A stretch of 51,595 bases of DNA from Prochlorococcus sp. AG-363-P01 (GTDB lineage: Bacteria; Cyanobacteriota; Cyanobacteriia; PCC-6307; Cyanobiaceae), in the NCBI GenBank assembly GCA_003278225.1, contig QCGC01000008.1, positions 1 to 51,595 on the forward strand, given 5' to 3'. Under the pieces are notes generated by a model, which worked only from the letters and a program-made list of their open reading frames with translations, made no database searches and was not told the origin of the DNA. Both the position numbers and the translations under genes were made by a program. Position 1 is the first letter of the stretch, and each line of letters opens with the position of its first letter. Positions 1-9,586 of this stretch are shown here, piece after piece.

Positions 1-123
1 CTTACCGATATTTATCGAAATAATTCATTTATCTTTTGCAACCCTGAGGAAGATCTAATCCAACAATATTGTACTCATGTTTATAATTTGGATGACAGGA
101 CCAAGCTTAAGGTCAACCCATAA
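1..123 (+). CDS. C-terminal end of ABC transporter ATPase (KpsT/Wzt-like), partial
   Basis: Frame 1 is open from the window edge to a TAA at 121-123 and gives the last 40 residues of a protein. The stretch containing QQYCTHVYNLD resembles the end of KpsT/Wzt-type ATPases, where a helix after the H-loop is followed by a YC-containing segment and a short hydrophobic strand. The gene is followed after 72 bases by a KpsM-like permease, the usual partner of such an ATPase. The nucleotide-binding motifs lie outside the window, so the call rests on position plus weak tail similarity. Confidence 0.55.
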   Translation, partial: LTDIYRNNSFIFCNPEEDLIQQYCTHVYNLDDRTKLKVNP

Positions 124-195
124 GCAATGTGCTATCTGGCTATAAAATTGCTAGAATAGCTATAAATGATATAATAATTTTACTGAAACAAGTCA

Positions 196-1023
196 ATGAT
201 AAAGAATATAATAAGCAGTTTGTCTTACCGAATGGGGATAATCATTGCATTGTGTGAAAGAGAAAAAATAATGAGCGCTAGAAAATTCAAACTTGGCTCA
301 TTGGCTTCATTGGTTGAGCCTGCCTTGATTGTATTAAGTCTAGTTATTCTTAGGCTTTTATTCAAAGTAACATTAGATTCCTACTTAAACCCTGTCATCT
401 GGTTAACAATTGGAGCCGTTATTTTTTACATGTTTAGAGATGTAGCGTTAAAAGCAAGAGCTACTATTTCCTCTTATAATAAGGTTCTGGTTCACAGGCA
501 TATTACGCCACTTGACTGTTACTTGGGTAGATCAATACCCTATTTCCAAAATTATATAGTAGTATTCATTGCCGTACTCTCATCTGTCTGGTTTTACGAA
601 GGAAAGATTCAATTTGATGACCCCTCACTAGCATTTATCGTTTTATTTTTAATGTTTCTACTATCACTTGGAGTTGGATTTGCAACTTTTATACTAGGAA
701 GTTATTACCCAATCACCAAATATATAATTAGGTTCTGTGTTAGAAGACTATTGTTTTGGACATCAGGAATTTTCACACCCTTATATATTCTTCCTCCAGG
801 GATAAAGAAATTCTTCACCCTAAATCCAATGGTTCATGCTACAGAACTACTACGTCATTCAATAAATACTCTTTATCCTGCTGAACCGCAATTTATATCA
901 CTTGACTATTTGTTAAAATGTGCTGTAGCAAGTATAGTATTTGCATCAGTGCTGTATTCCCTAAAATATACTGACCTGCATTACCTATCTAGATTTACAG
1001 CAAAATCAAGCTCATCACGTTAG
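196..1023 (+). CDS. KpsM-like capsule polysaccharide ABC-2 permease
   Basis: 275 residues with about six hydrophobic segments in the ABC-2 membrane arrangement. The segment NPMVHATELLR near residues 211-221 is typical of KpsM/BexB/CtrC permeases, which move lipid-linked capsule polymer across the inner membrane with a KpsT ATPase. It lies between an ATPase end and a KpsE-like gene, with four bases before the next start, so an operon is likely. A TATAAT-like hexamer occurs in the AT-rich spacer before the gene (around 170-175), so it may have its own promoter. Confidence 0.85.
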   Translation: MIKNIISSLSYRMGIIIALCEREKIMSARKFKLGSLASLVEPALIVLSLVILRLLFKVTLDSYLNPVIWLTIGAVIFYMFRDVALKARATISSYNKVLVHRHITPLDCYLGRSIPYFQNYIVVFIAVLSSVWFYEGKIQFDDPSLAFIVLFLMFLLSLGVGFATFILGSYYPITKYIIRFCVRRLLFWTSGIFTPLYILPPGIKKFFTLNPMVHATELLRHSINTLYPAEPQFISLDYLLKCAVASIVFASVLYSLKYTDLHYLSRFTAKSSSSR

Positions 1024-1027
1024 TCTT

Positions 1028-2326
1028 ATGAATCGCTTACAAAAATATTACTCCAGAACAAGTTCTATATTTATTGATTCCATAAAAAATTTTCGGAAGC
1101 AGTTTACTGCTAATCTGAATAATTTTTCGACTCTGGTTACTACTAATCTAAATAACTATTCGGCTCTAGTTACTACTAATCTAAATAACTATTCGGCTCT
1201 AGTAAGGAGAAACGTTCCCCCAAAGGCAAACATCAAAATTAAATTTAGCTATATATATATTGCTTATATTTTTCTAGTATTTAGTTATTTTGGTGTTTTC
1301 GCAAGAGATAGATATTTAGTTTCTTCAAAGTTTGTAATTAAAGCTCATAAAGCGGCGGAAGGCCAAATTGGGCAATCAATGTCCAGAAACGTTCCTAGTA
1401 GCATAGTACAAGGGTCAATAGAGGATGGAAGGTTCCTAATTACTTATTTAAGGTCAGAAGGAGTATATTCTAATATATATCAAAGTCCCAGTGAAATTAA
1501 AAGATTCAAGCCGGATGGTATTAGAAAAAGGCAAACTGGGCGAATAGTTAAAAAGCCAAAATTAAGTTTAAAGCAGTTCAGAAATAGGCATAGACTCCAA
1601 CCAGATATAATGTCAGGTATATTGACTTTGGAAACCTATGGATATACACCTCAGTCAGCACATAGCCTTAATAAGATCTTAATAAATAAGTCGAAAAGTT
1701 TTTTCAAATCTGTCAATGAAGAAATATCGTCTAATCAACTCGAATTTTCAAAAGAACAACTAAATAAAGCTAAGCAAAAGTTGTACCAAGCTAATAATAC
1801 GCTTAATAATTTCAAGGATTCCAATAAGATATTAAATGCTAATCTTCAAAAAGATAATTCAGCACAGTATCTAAGTACACTTCAAAATAGGCTTATCGAT
1901 CTAAAAGTTGATTATTCTTCTGTAAGGAATCAATATTTAGATCCTAATGCACCCGAACTAGTTTATTTAGAAGATCAGATATTTGAATTAGAAAAACAAA
2001 TAAAGCAAGAGAGGGATAAGATATTAATTAATAAATCAGAAGGGCTAAATAAACTCTCCTCAGAATCTGACAGATTAGAATCTGATGTTGTATATGCCAC
2101 AGATGCATATACAAGTGCAAAGGCTCATTATGAAGCCACTCTCAGGGACAGTCAAAAGCAGATGAAATACATGGTGATGCTAAGTAATCCATATATTCCA
2201 TCAAGCCCAGACAGAACATGGAGATTTAAAGCACTAGTTATATCTTTAGGTATATTAGCTTTATTTATATCTCTAAGGCAGTTTATTTCTTCAACATTAA
2301 TCACCTTTGCCCTCAAAAAGAAATAA
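1028..2326 (+). CDS. KpsE/CtrB-like capsule export inner-membrane protein
   Basis: 432 residues. One membrane segment lies near residues 73-91 and a second near 400-420; between them is a periplasmic region with a long predicted coiled coil (about 235-385). The proline-rich NPYIPSSPDRTW just before the last helix matches the KpsE/BexC/Wzz-type co-polymerase fold. These proteins bridge the ABC exporter and the outer-membrane channel. The cytoplasmic N-terminus is longer than usual and carries three 11-residue tandem repeats (residues 26-58). It starts four bases after the permease and precedes the outer-membrane export protein. Confidence 0.8.
   Translation: MNRLQKYYSRTSSIFIDSIKNFRKQFTANLNNFSTLVTTNLNNYSALVTTNLNNYSALVRRNVPPKANIKIKFSYIYIAYIFLVFSYFGVFARDRYLVSSKFVIKAHKAAEGQIGQSMSRNVPSSIVQGSIEDGRFLITYLRSEGVYSNIYQSPSEIKRFKPDGIRKRQTGRIVKKPKLSLKQFRNRHRLQPDIMSGILTLETYGYTPQSAHSLNKILINKSKSFFKSVNEEISSNQLEFSKEQLNKAKQKLYQANNTLNNFKDSNKILNANLQKDNSAQYLSTLQNRLIDLKVDYSSVRNQYLDPNAPELVYLEDQIFELEKQIKQERDKILINKSEGLNKLSSESDRLESDVVYATDAYTSAKAHYEATLRDSQKQMKYMVMLSNPYIPSSPDRTWRFKALVISLGILALFISLRQFISSTLITFALKKK
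1103..1201 (+). repeat. 33-bp in-frame tandem repeat inside the kpsE-like gene
   Basis: Three consecutive 33-bp units at 1103-1135, 1136-1168 and 1169-1201. The last two are identical; the first has diverged. They encode FTANLNNFSTL, VTTNLNNYSAL and VTTNLNNYSAL. The unit is a multiple of three, so copy changes keep the frame. Confidence 0.9.
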
Positions 2327-2396
2327 AATCATAAACAAAACCAGTTAATTAAAACATCTATATGAGGGAGTTTCCTTCTCAAAGCACTTCCGCTTG

Positions 2397-2402
2397 CTAT
2401 AA
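2397..2402 (+). promoter_or_regulatory. Candidate -10 box upstream of the outer-membrane export gene
   Basis: A perfect TATAAT lies 61 bases before the ATG of the KpsD/Wza-like gene, in a 136-base spacer after the kpsE-like gene. No convincing -35 was seen; in AT-rich DNA such hexamers arise by chance. Confidence 0.35.
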
Positions 2403-2462
2403 TTAGAAGCAATAAATGCTTATTATCTTCAAACTCATCAGATTGATACACTTAATATAGCT

Positions 2463-3545
2463 ATGAAAAAGAATCTAATTTTAAAGCAGTTCTACCAAAT
2501 CGCAATTTTAATATCATTTATTCTAGGTACAGATTTATTTTTACAAAATTCATATGCTAATCAAAATTATTTAGAGGCTGGTAACTCAAAAGTAAAACTA
2601 ATACCATCATACAGACTAGGACCTGGTGATAAGTTATATATTTCTGTATTTAAAATAGAAGGTTATACTGCAGAAGTAGAAGTTCTCCCTGATGGGACAA
2701 TAAATCTTCCTAGATTGGAACCGATAAATGTATGGGGTAGTACCATTGGCGAAGTTAAATCACATATCACTAAAAAATACCAGAAAATCCTAAGGAATCC
2801 AATTGTATACATTGATTTAAAACAAGCAAGAGATCTAAATGTAATGATTACAGGTTCTGTAAAGAGGCCAGGTATATATTCACTTGCCAATTCAAGCAAC
2901 TCAAAAATAAATAAAAATCAAATGCTTACAACATATTCTCCTACACTAACAACTGCCATTCAATCAGCAGGAGGAGTCACTCCTAATGCGGATATAAATT
3001 CAATAGATATTATTAGAGAAGTTAAAGGGAAAAAATCGATTATCAGAATTAAATTTTTAGATATGATGAAAAATAAGATTAGTTTTAAAAATCCACTGAT
3101 TTACGATGGAGATAAGATAGTAGTAAACAGAGCAATAGAATTAAAGTATCGTGATTTCAGAGATACCTCTATATCATCATTAGCACCTACCGAAATTAAT
3201 GTTGATGTAATTGGTGAGGTTGCAAGTCCAGCAACACTTACACTTAAACCAACTACAACTGTTACTAAAGCGATACTAACAGCAGGAGGGTTTACAAGGA
3301 GATCTACTAGATCATTTATCTATTTATATAGGACAAATATGGTAGGTAAAACAATCCTAACCAAAATAAGATTGGATGGAAGTGAGGATATAGCGTCTAA
3401 AGGTAATACTATTCTTAGGGATAATGATGTAGTCCTTGTACTTCCTAACTCATTAGCTACGGTTAGTGATACTGTAAAAAGTAGCTTGGAGCCAATAGCC
3501 CCAATAGTAAATGCAACAGCCTTATTTAAATTGTTTGGAAGCTAA
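2463..3545 (+). CDS. Outer-membrane polysaccharide export protein (KpsD/Wza family)
   Basis: 360 residues. A signal peptide covers residues 1-32 and ends near YANQ; there is no lipobox cysteine, so this is KpsD-like rather than a Wza-type lipoprotein. The polysaccharide export domain begins at YRLGPGDKLYISVFK (about residue 50), followed by SLBB-type segments near 125-190 and 240-325, each with an AGG turn. It would form the outer-membrane exit for the polymer handled by the preceding exporter. The start is the first ATG of the frame and begins the signal peptide. Confidence 0.88.
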   Translation: MKKNLILKQFYQIAILISFILGTDLFLQNSYANQNYLEAGNSKVKLIPSYRLGPGDKLYISVFKIEGYTAEVEVLPDGTINLPRLEPINVWGSTIGEVKSHITKKYQKILRNPIVYIDLKQARDLNVMITGSVKRPGIYSLANSSNSKINKNQMLTTYSPTLTTAIQSAGGVTPNADINSIDIIREVKGKKSIIRIKFLDMMKNKISFKNPLIYDGDKIVVNRAIELKYRDFRDTSISSLAPTEINVDVIGEVASPATLTLKPTTTVTKAILTAGGFTRRSTRSFIYLYRTNMVGKTILTKIRLDGSEDIASKGNTILRDNDVVLVLPNSLATVSDTVKSSLEPIAPIVNATALFKLFGS

Positions 3546-3648
3546 AAAAACCTATCTCAAAGTACCTAAAAGTATATACCCTTAAATTTAACTATTATCC
3601 TAACAATTTAAGACGTATAGAACTATTCTCTATTGATTTATTTAGAGA

Positions 3649-4269
3649 CTAATTAGATAAATCTAATTTGTCAGGTATAAAGTCCAGATCATATTTAAAA
3701 GCTTCAAAATCATCTAGATAGAAGGCCTGTATCAACTTTAAAGTTTTTTTAGAGGCTTTGATCTTTTTATCAGTACCAATATTCATTTTGGGAAGCCCAC
3801 TAAACCTAATTTGAAGCTTTCTACAGGCCAACTTAAGAGGGGTCTCTAATCCATCTTCTATTTTGAAGATCTGAGCATAATCCGCTAAAAAGTCCTTTTG
3901 GCACCTTATGTGATTATCCCGATGCTGTTTATTAAGCTTACAACGTTCGAGTGATTCTTGAACAAAAGAATCAAATGATTGATCTGATTGCCTTATTTTA
4001 ATAATTTTCATTTTATATTCAGAGATCATTCTTTCATACGGATTACGTACTACAGCAAATGTCCAATCTGCAAAATCTTCTGGTATAATTAATTTATAAT
4101 ATTCATAATGTAAATGTTGCATAGTTACTTTCGAAAACTTATTTCTTTTTCTATTAAATAAAGCCTGTATTGCTCCACTCTTAATTAATGAATGCTCTAT
4201 AGAAGTACCACCTGTCTTCGGAATATGAATAAAGTGTATAAGTCTTGACTTATGACGGAATAATGGCAT
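3649..4269 (-). CDS. Sulfotransferase (Sulfotransfer_2-like)
   Basis: 206 residues. The 5'-phosphosulfate loop is IPKTGGTSIE (residues 16-25) and the 3'-phosphate site is VVRNPYERMISEY (about 73-85); together these are the PAPS-binding signature of membrane-independent sulfotransferases. Shorter than most family members but it keeps both cofactor motifs. It lies convergent to the export genes and divergent from a TPR gene, so it probably sulfates the capsule or another surface glycan. Acceptor unknown. Confidence 0.85.
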   Translation of the reverse strand: MPLFRHKSRLIHFIHIPKTGGTSIEHSLIKSGAIQALFNRKRNKFSKVTMQHLHYEYYKLIIPEDFADWTFAVVRNPYERMISEYKMKIIKIRQSDQSFDSFVQESLERCKLNKQHRDNHIRCQKDFLADYAQIFKIEDGLETPLKLACRKLQIRFSGLPKMNIGTDKKIKASKKTLKLIQAFYLDDFEAFKYDLDFIPDKLDLSN

Positions 4270-4557
4270 TTTAAAATTAAATTATCCGATTATATTAACA
4301 GAACGATGTATAAGGTCTAACTTCAATAAATTAAGAGAAAGCTAATTAAGGGGATGTCAATGTAGACATTATGAAATAATTGAGTCCTTAAATCAATAAT
4401 CTAACTGCAATAAGTACAGAGGCTAATCTGGTTAGCGGTAAATCCATTCTAGGCACATTTCGTTGCTAGCCAAAAGTGCAAATATAATGGATTACAAATA
4501 TTTCAGATCTATCATGTTAGAATGGAATAAATAGGATACTTAAATTCTAAGCATTCA

Positions 4558-6108
4558 ATGCTCAAGGTACTTAAAGAATCAACTATTAGGCTCGCAGGGA
4601 ACTGGTCTGCCTATAAAAGTTTTGGTTGGACAATAAATGACTTAAAAATATATGAAGAAACTATGGAATTGCAAGAATCACTAAATGTAGTAAATAAGTC
4701 CATAACCTATAAGACTCGCCGCCCCACTTCCAAGCAACTAATCAAGGCTCTGCTCGAGTTATTTAATTATTCAAGATTGAAAAGAGCAATAAAGAGAGAA
4801 GTAGGAAAATATGGAGATGCAAAAATATATTGTGATCTAGGTTACTTATTTCTGAATTTAGAAGAACTGCTAGAAGCAAAAAAAGCTTTTCAGAGATCTA
4901 TAGAGATAGAGCAAAATGCCAATTCCTATCAAGGTTTAGGCTGGGTTATGCTTAAACTAGAAAATAAAGCACTAAGTCATATAAAACTAAGTGCATCAGG
5001 TATTCACTCACTTCCTTCATATACAAATTCATATCAATCAATTGGATATGCTTCGATAGGAGATAAGAGTAATAGATCAGCTAAGGAAGCGTTCTACAAA
5101 TCGCTCAAGCTAAAAGAAGATTGGGAGTGCCTTCAAGATTTAGGGTTGTCATACTTACAAATCAATCAATATGGGGCAGCTATAGATGCACTCAAAAAAT
5201 CAATATCATTAAATAATAATTGGAAAACATATTATGCATATGGAATGGCTCATCATAAATTGAAGATTAATGGACGCAGTGATCAAACCATCAGCGCATA
5301 TCGCAAAGCTGTGGAACTAAATCCACACTGGAGAATTTACTATGATTTAGGCAGGACACTAGAGTATACCAATCAATTCGAAGAGGCAATAATTGCATAT
5401 GAGCAATCTATTGAGCTTACTGAAAAAGTACCAAGATCTGTCTATTATCATCTAGGTAGCGTCTATTGCAAAACAAATCAATATTCAAAGGCTATTAAGT
5501 CCCTGCAAAAATCTAATAAGATAAAAGAAAACTACAGATCATTCCGTGAATTAGGCTGGGCATTCCTAGAATTAAGTGATTACAAGGCAGCTAAAGTAGC
5601 TTTTAAAAAGTCAATTAAAATGAATAAGCATTGGAGTGCCTATAGGGGGCTGGGAAATGTAATGTTCAAACTAGGTAAATATGGAAAAGCAAAGAAAGCA
5701 CTTATGAAGTCTGCAAGACTTGAAAAAGCTAAAAATGGAATTGCATCTTGCAATCTAGCTTGGATATTCTTTAATTTAAAAGATTATGATGCAGCTATAA
5801 TTGAATTTAAGAATTCAATAGATATTAATCAAAGTTCAGAAGCATATAGAGGCCTAGGTTCATCATTACTTAAATCCAAGGAATATACAAAAGCTAAGGT
5901 TGCTTTGGAGAAATCTCTCGAGCTTAAAAAGAACTGGAAATCATATCGAGACTATGGATGGAGCCTATTTTACTTAAAAGATTATGATTTAGCAATTGAA
6001 GCTTTTAAAAATTCTATATCAATGAATAGCAATTCAAGTGCTCAAGAAGGACAAGAAAGATCATGTGAAGAATTAAATAAAAATGATTTAAATAACCAAG
6101 TTGATTGA
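4558..6108 (+). CDS. TPR-repeat protein, 516 aa
   Basis: Roughly a dozen tetratricopeptide-like repeats of about 34 residues, each with a W/Y-x-x-LG turn and an A-I/A-F pattern (for example YRGLGSSLLKSKEYTKAK). No signal peptide or membrane segment is visible, so a cytoplasmic scaffold is likely. A central block (YYAYGMAHHKLKINGRS) is nearly identical in spacing and wording to one in the 806-residue TPR protein at 33742-36162, so the two are paralogues. It is divergent from the sulfotransferase gene. TPR modules are common in cyanobacterial glycan and sulfotransferase proteins; the partner here is not known. Confidence 0.85.
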   Translation: MLKVLKESTIRLAGNWSAYKSFGWTINDLKIYEETMELQESLNVVNKSITYKTRRPTSKQLIKALLELFNYSRLKRAIKREVGKYGDAKIYCDLGYLFLNLEELLEAKKAFQRSIEIEQNANSYQGLGWVMLKLENKALSHIKLSASGIHSLPSYTNSYQSIGYASIGDKSNRSAKEAFYKSLKLKEDWECLQDLGLSYLQINQYGAAIDALKKSISLNNNWKTYYAYGMAHHKLKINGRSDQTISAYRKAVELNPHWRIYYDLGRTLEYTNQFEEAIIAYEQSIELTEKVPRSVYYHLGSVYCKTNQYSKAIKSLQKSNKIKENYRSFRELGWAFLELSDYKAAKVAFKKSIKMNKHWSAYRGLGNVMFKLGKYGKAKKALMKSARLEKAKNGIASCNLAWIFFNLKDYDAAIIEFKNSIDINQSSEAYRGLGSSLLKSKEYTKAKVALEKSLELKKNWKSYRDYGWSLFYLKDYDLAIEAFKNSISMNSNSSAQEGQERSCEELNKNDLNNQVD

Positions 6109-6216
6109 GATTACGATAATGGATAAATTATGTACATCTAATATTTAAGTTGTGTTTATATAAATAGATTTATATTTATTGAGGTATGAGTGACAATGGA
6201 ATATGTGTTTGACTAA

Positions 6217-7335
6217 TTAGTAATTAGAATTAATGATAAGTTGGTTTTTTCTTGTAAAGCTGAGTTCAATATTACCTTGATCACTTGTCATATAAATCCT
6301 ACGGTTGGTAATAACGGGACATCCAGGGCCTTTCTCATGGATTCCAGAATCCAATTTACCCCACAAAGTATCAATTTTAGGGTTATCTGATTTACATTCT
6401 ACATTTATAAAGTGTGATCTTGTTGCCGGTTGTAAATTAGCAGCCTTTATTAGCTTTTTAAATGTCTTCTTTCTTAAAGGGTGATTGGCTGTGCGGGATA
6501 TATAAAGAGAATCAGGTCTAATATATTTTAAAAATTCTTCATTAACCCCATTATTATAGCCATGGTGACCTACAACTAGAGCAGCTCCCTTGTATCTTTT
6601 TAATTCATTCCTAGCATGATTAAGTAATAAAGTTTGAGCTGGCTTATTTGCATCTCCTAATATCAATATTGGAACAGGTGAGGTTCTTATACCTACAACT
6701 ACAGAGTTATTATTTTCCTCATGCCTTTTATAGTATTCAGATCTTTTATTGTCATTTTTATCGAGAGAGCCCCATAAAAGATCAATTACCAAATCTCTCT
6801 TTCCACAACTATCTGTTGAAGAAATCGTATGTTGTCGGGACTGATAATTATCAGTTTTGACAGAGATAGGGATCCACCTAGAGTCAGAAGAATCGCTAAG
6901 GAATTCTTTTAGAGCAGACCTTTTGCTTAGAAGAGTCCCATTACCAATTAAAAATTTAGTTTTAAAGCCTGATTCACTAATAGGCTTTACATAACGTAGG
7001 TGGTCACCATGGGAATGACTAATAATTACGGTATTAAGGTTATCAACTGATCTTTCATTAATGAGTAATTTGAGCTTCTCTAAATAGTGATCAATAAATT
7101 TCTTTTCACCTCCAGCATCTAGTAATGATACCGAACAACCATGGGTCAAAATTAAAGCTTGACCTTTTCCGATATCCATAATATGTAATTTAGTATCACT
7201 AAAGTCTTCTGGCCGGGATTGATTAGCAATAGCATCTGAATGAAATAGACTTGCACCAAATAATAGAGGGAGATAAAAAGTAAAAGATTTAATAACTAGA
7301 TTTTTTGTTTTAGATAACTTATTCAAAGCCCTCAT
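6217..7335 (-). CDS. Exported metallo-beta-lactamase-fold protein (ComEC hydrolase-like)
   Basis: 372 residues. An N-terminal hydrophobic signal (about 14-38, ending HSDAIANQ) is followed by a beta-lactamase-fold domain: DIGKGQA (54-60), LLDAGG (71-76), the metal ligands HSHGDH (107-112), then LGDANKPAQ and VVGHHGYNNG further on. The order matches the soluble C-terminal domain of ComEC/Rec2. The ComEC membrane channel part is absent, so this is a stand-alone periplasmic or secreted hydrolase, with nuclease or phosphoesterase activity possible. A DNA-uptake role is not shown. Confidence 0.8.
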   Translation of the reverse strand: MRALNKLSKTKNLVIKSFTFYLPLLFGASLFHSDAIANQSRPEDFSDTKLHIMDIGKGQALILTHGCSVSLLDAGGEKKFIDHYLEKLKLLINERSVDNLNTVIISHSHGDHLRYVKPISESGFKTKFLIGNGTLLSKRSALKEFLSDSSDSRWIPISVKTDNYQSRQHTISSTDSCGKRDLVIDLLWGSLDKNDNKRSEYYKRHEENNNSVVVGIRTSPVPILILGDANKPAQTLLLNHARNELKRYKGAALVVGHHGYNNGVNEEFLKYIRPDSLYISRTANHPLRKKTFKKLIKAANLQPATRSHFINVECKSDNPKIDTLWGKLDSGIHEKGPGCPVITNRRIYMTSDQGNIELSFTRKNQLIINSNY

Positions 7336-7494
7336 GTAATATTTTTATAAAATTCTATTGGTATTATACTATAGACTTGGTGGTTTGATATTCCTTTTTG
7401 CAACTTAGACTCAGAATATCAAAACTTAATTAAAGTTGTTAATGATACAAGTAGATGTCTAGATGGACTCTATAAAGGTTTTAGATAAAATTTA

Positions 7495-8155
7495 TCAAGG
7501 AAGGATTTCTCCGTTTGAATGCCAAAAACCACCAGAATTACTTAATGAAAGGTTGTCAATGCATCTAATAAGCCCTTTAGCAGATTCTTTTGGAGTAATG
7601 CCTTTTGTTGTAAAGCCCGTCATACGTGTCCTGACAAGAACTGGGTGAAGAATCTCTACTACAATTTCATTCGGAATTTAAGCAATTGACAAAGATTTAC
7701 CCAACATACATTGGGCAACTTTAGACATTCTGTAAACATAAGAGGAACCAGATTTATTATCTTCGATTGAGCCCATCCGACTACTAATCAAAGCTATTTT
7801 GACCCTTTTTTCATATTTTGCAAAATTACCTGTGTTAAGCATAAAGGACTCTAAGCGTTAGCTCTAAATTGTTTATAATGCTTTCTGGATCAAATTGTGA
7901 TAAAGAATTAAATTCAGCAATGCCAGCATTGAAGATTAATCCATCTAATTTAATTCCCTTTAGGTTTTGTCTAAGCTGAGTTATGGTTTCGTATGATGTA
8001 ACATCAATTCCTTTTTCCACTCTCACACCAAGTTTTTCTAATTCATCAGAGGTTTGTCGACAAGAGGCAATAACATAATCACCTCTTTGATTTAACTGAC
8101 GACATAGCTCTAGTCCGATCCCTCTATTGGAACCTGTAATAAGAAAGGTAGACAC
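7495..8155 (-). pseudogene. Short-chain dehydrogenase/reductase, frameshifted and with internal stop
   Basis: The first 100 or so residues (start at 8155) read normally and contain the NAD(P)-binding TGSNRGIG and the NAG motif. Around 7835-7860 the frame shifts; the downstream part continues in another frame with recognisable SDR sequence (LISSRMGS, FWHSNGE) but also has an in-frame TAA where the intact copy has a leucine. The intact paralogue is at 50184-50849, similar along the whole length. The remnant ends at the same position (GEILP then TGA). Confidence 0.88.
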
Positions 8156-8465
8156 ATCTTGCTAGAGACTTATTAAACGATAACTTTCATAGATTCAATT
8201 GATATTATCTGCTGACAAATTTAATCTTTAATAAACGGTAAAAATCATTGCATCATTTTATTTTTGAAAATATTATCGGAATAATAAGAGATAACTCCTA
8301 GATCTTTTAATGGGTATATTATAGCTTATATATCAAAAAATTTTAACACTTCCAAAAGATTGGTAATCAAAAATTAATTCAAGCAAAAAATTTTGTTTAT
8401 ATAACTCAAACATTTGTTAATTCGCTTTTTTTGTGCTATGAAAGATTATTGATCTACCATTAAAT

Positions 8466-8702
8466 ATGAAATTTTTTACTATTCTGATGATTTTTAGCTT
8501 TTTTTTAGCTCCAATGTCTATTGCGTATCCACAAGATCAACTAAAAGAATGTGTTATAACTACTAAACAAAATCCAGCAATTCAAGGCATTTCAGATGAT
8601 TCAATTCAGACTTTTTGTGACTGTAGCCTAAAATTAATAATAGACGAGGAAGCACCTCCTCAAAAAGCAGGGAATGAATGTGCTCAAATAGCATTCAAAT
8701 AA
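8466..8702 (+). CDS. Small exported cysteine-containing protein, 78 aa
   Basis: A clear signal peptide (residues 1-20, ending SIAYPQ) is followed by about 57 residues with four cysteines (ECV, FCDC, ECA), which could form disulfides in the periplasm. Function not recognised. It stands alone with 300 AT-rich bases on either side. Confidence 0.7.
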   Translation: MKFFTILMIFSFFLAPMSIAYPQDQLKECVITTKQNPAIQGISDDSIQTFCDCSLKLIIDEEAPPQKAGNECAQIAFK

Positions 8703-8991
8703 TCTCAATTATCTATCAAGCCTTATGGAGTGTGATCAAATTCTTATATATGAATCAAAACTTAAATCCTTTAGTCCTTTAAAATAAAATATTAATAGAG
8801 CCATATATATAACCTGGTTTTAACATTTTAATTTTCTATGGATATTGATATCTATAATAATTTAATTTTCAAATTCTTACTCAAAAGATAATTTCTTCAC
8901 TGTTGTTCTTTTTTTAACTTGTAAACTTTATTTTGGGTTAACCACAATCAAGCTTTAGAATGCTTTATTAGAATTCTTAAGACATTTCTAA

Positions 8992-9351
8992 ATGCAACTT
9001 TCTAAAATTGTATGTGCAGCAGCTTTCTCAGCTATTGGCCTACTGGTTGGCAGTCAACTGCCTAGAGGAATTCTTTCTGGACCTGTTTCCATAACTACAT
9101 TTAAAATTAAAGTTCCATTCGATCAATGGTCTAAAGAATTTGATAGTAATGAAACCAGGAAAATTCATAAAGTTAATAACATAAAGCCAATATTTAGGGG
9201 TTTTAGTAACATTAACCCAAACCAAGTAGTTGTAATACATCAATCAAAACCAGGGGTTGTTAAAAGAATTTTCTCAGAAAATAAAGTTATTATTGAATCT
9301 TCAGGTCATATTATGAAAACCACAAGTACTAGCAATTGGAAGTCCAACTAA
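8992..9351 (+). CDS. DUF3764 family protein, 119 aa
   Basis: The pattern TTFKIKVPFDQWSKEFDS, then H-KVNNIKPIFRG, then VVVIHQSKPGVVKRIF and IESSGHIM, follows the DUF3764 family seen mainly in marine picocyanobacteria (from memory; not searched). An extra N-terminal hydrophobic segment (about 1-25) may be a signal or anchor. Single gene followed directly by a strong terminator. Function unknown. Confidence 0.75.
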   Translation: MQLSKIVCAAAFSAIGLLVGSQLPRGILSGPVSITTFKIKVPFDQWSKEFDSNETRKIHKVNNIKPIFRGFSNINPNQVVVIHQSKPGVVKRIFSENKVIIESSGHIMKTTSTSNWKSN

Positions 9352-9363
9352 AAAAAGATTTGC

Positions 9364-9403
9364 GCTTTTCTAATTCTTGACGATCTATTAGAAAAGCTTT
9401 TTT
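9364..9403 (+). terminator. Rho-independent terminator after the DUF3764 gene
   Basis: Arms GCTTTTCTAAT and ATTAGAAAAGC (9364-9374 and 9387-9397) are perfectly complementary and run into a T tract. It starts 12 bases after the stop codon. Confidence 0.9.
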
Positions 9404-9586
9404 GTCTTGTTATGTTTGATAATAGTCTAATAGTATATTATTAGATCCACACAAGGTTACATCTCCTTGTTACAGTAATTCAGTTTATAATATACTCTCT
9501 AAAAGTTTCCAATGAAACAAAACTTTTTGTACCGATTACACATTTAACTACAGATTCTAAACATTGATAAGTGCTTACATTAAAAA

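Noticed and set aside
1103-1201. 33-bp repeats as a CRISPR array
   Set aside because: Units are contiguous without spacers, in frame inside a coding gene, and no cas gene is present.
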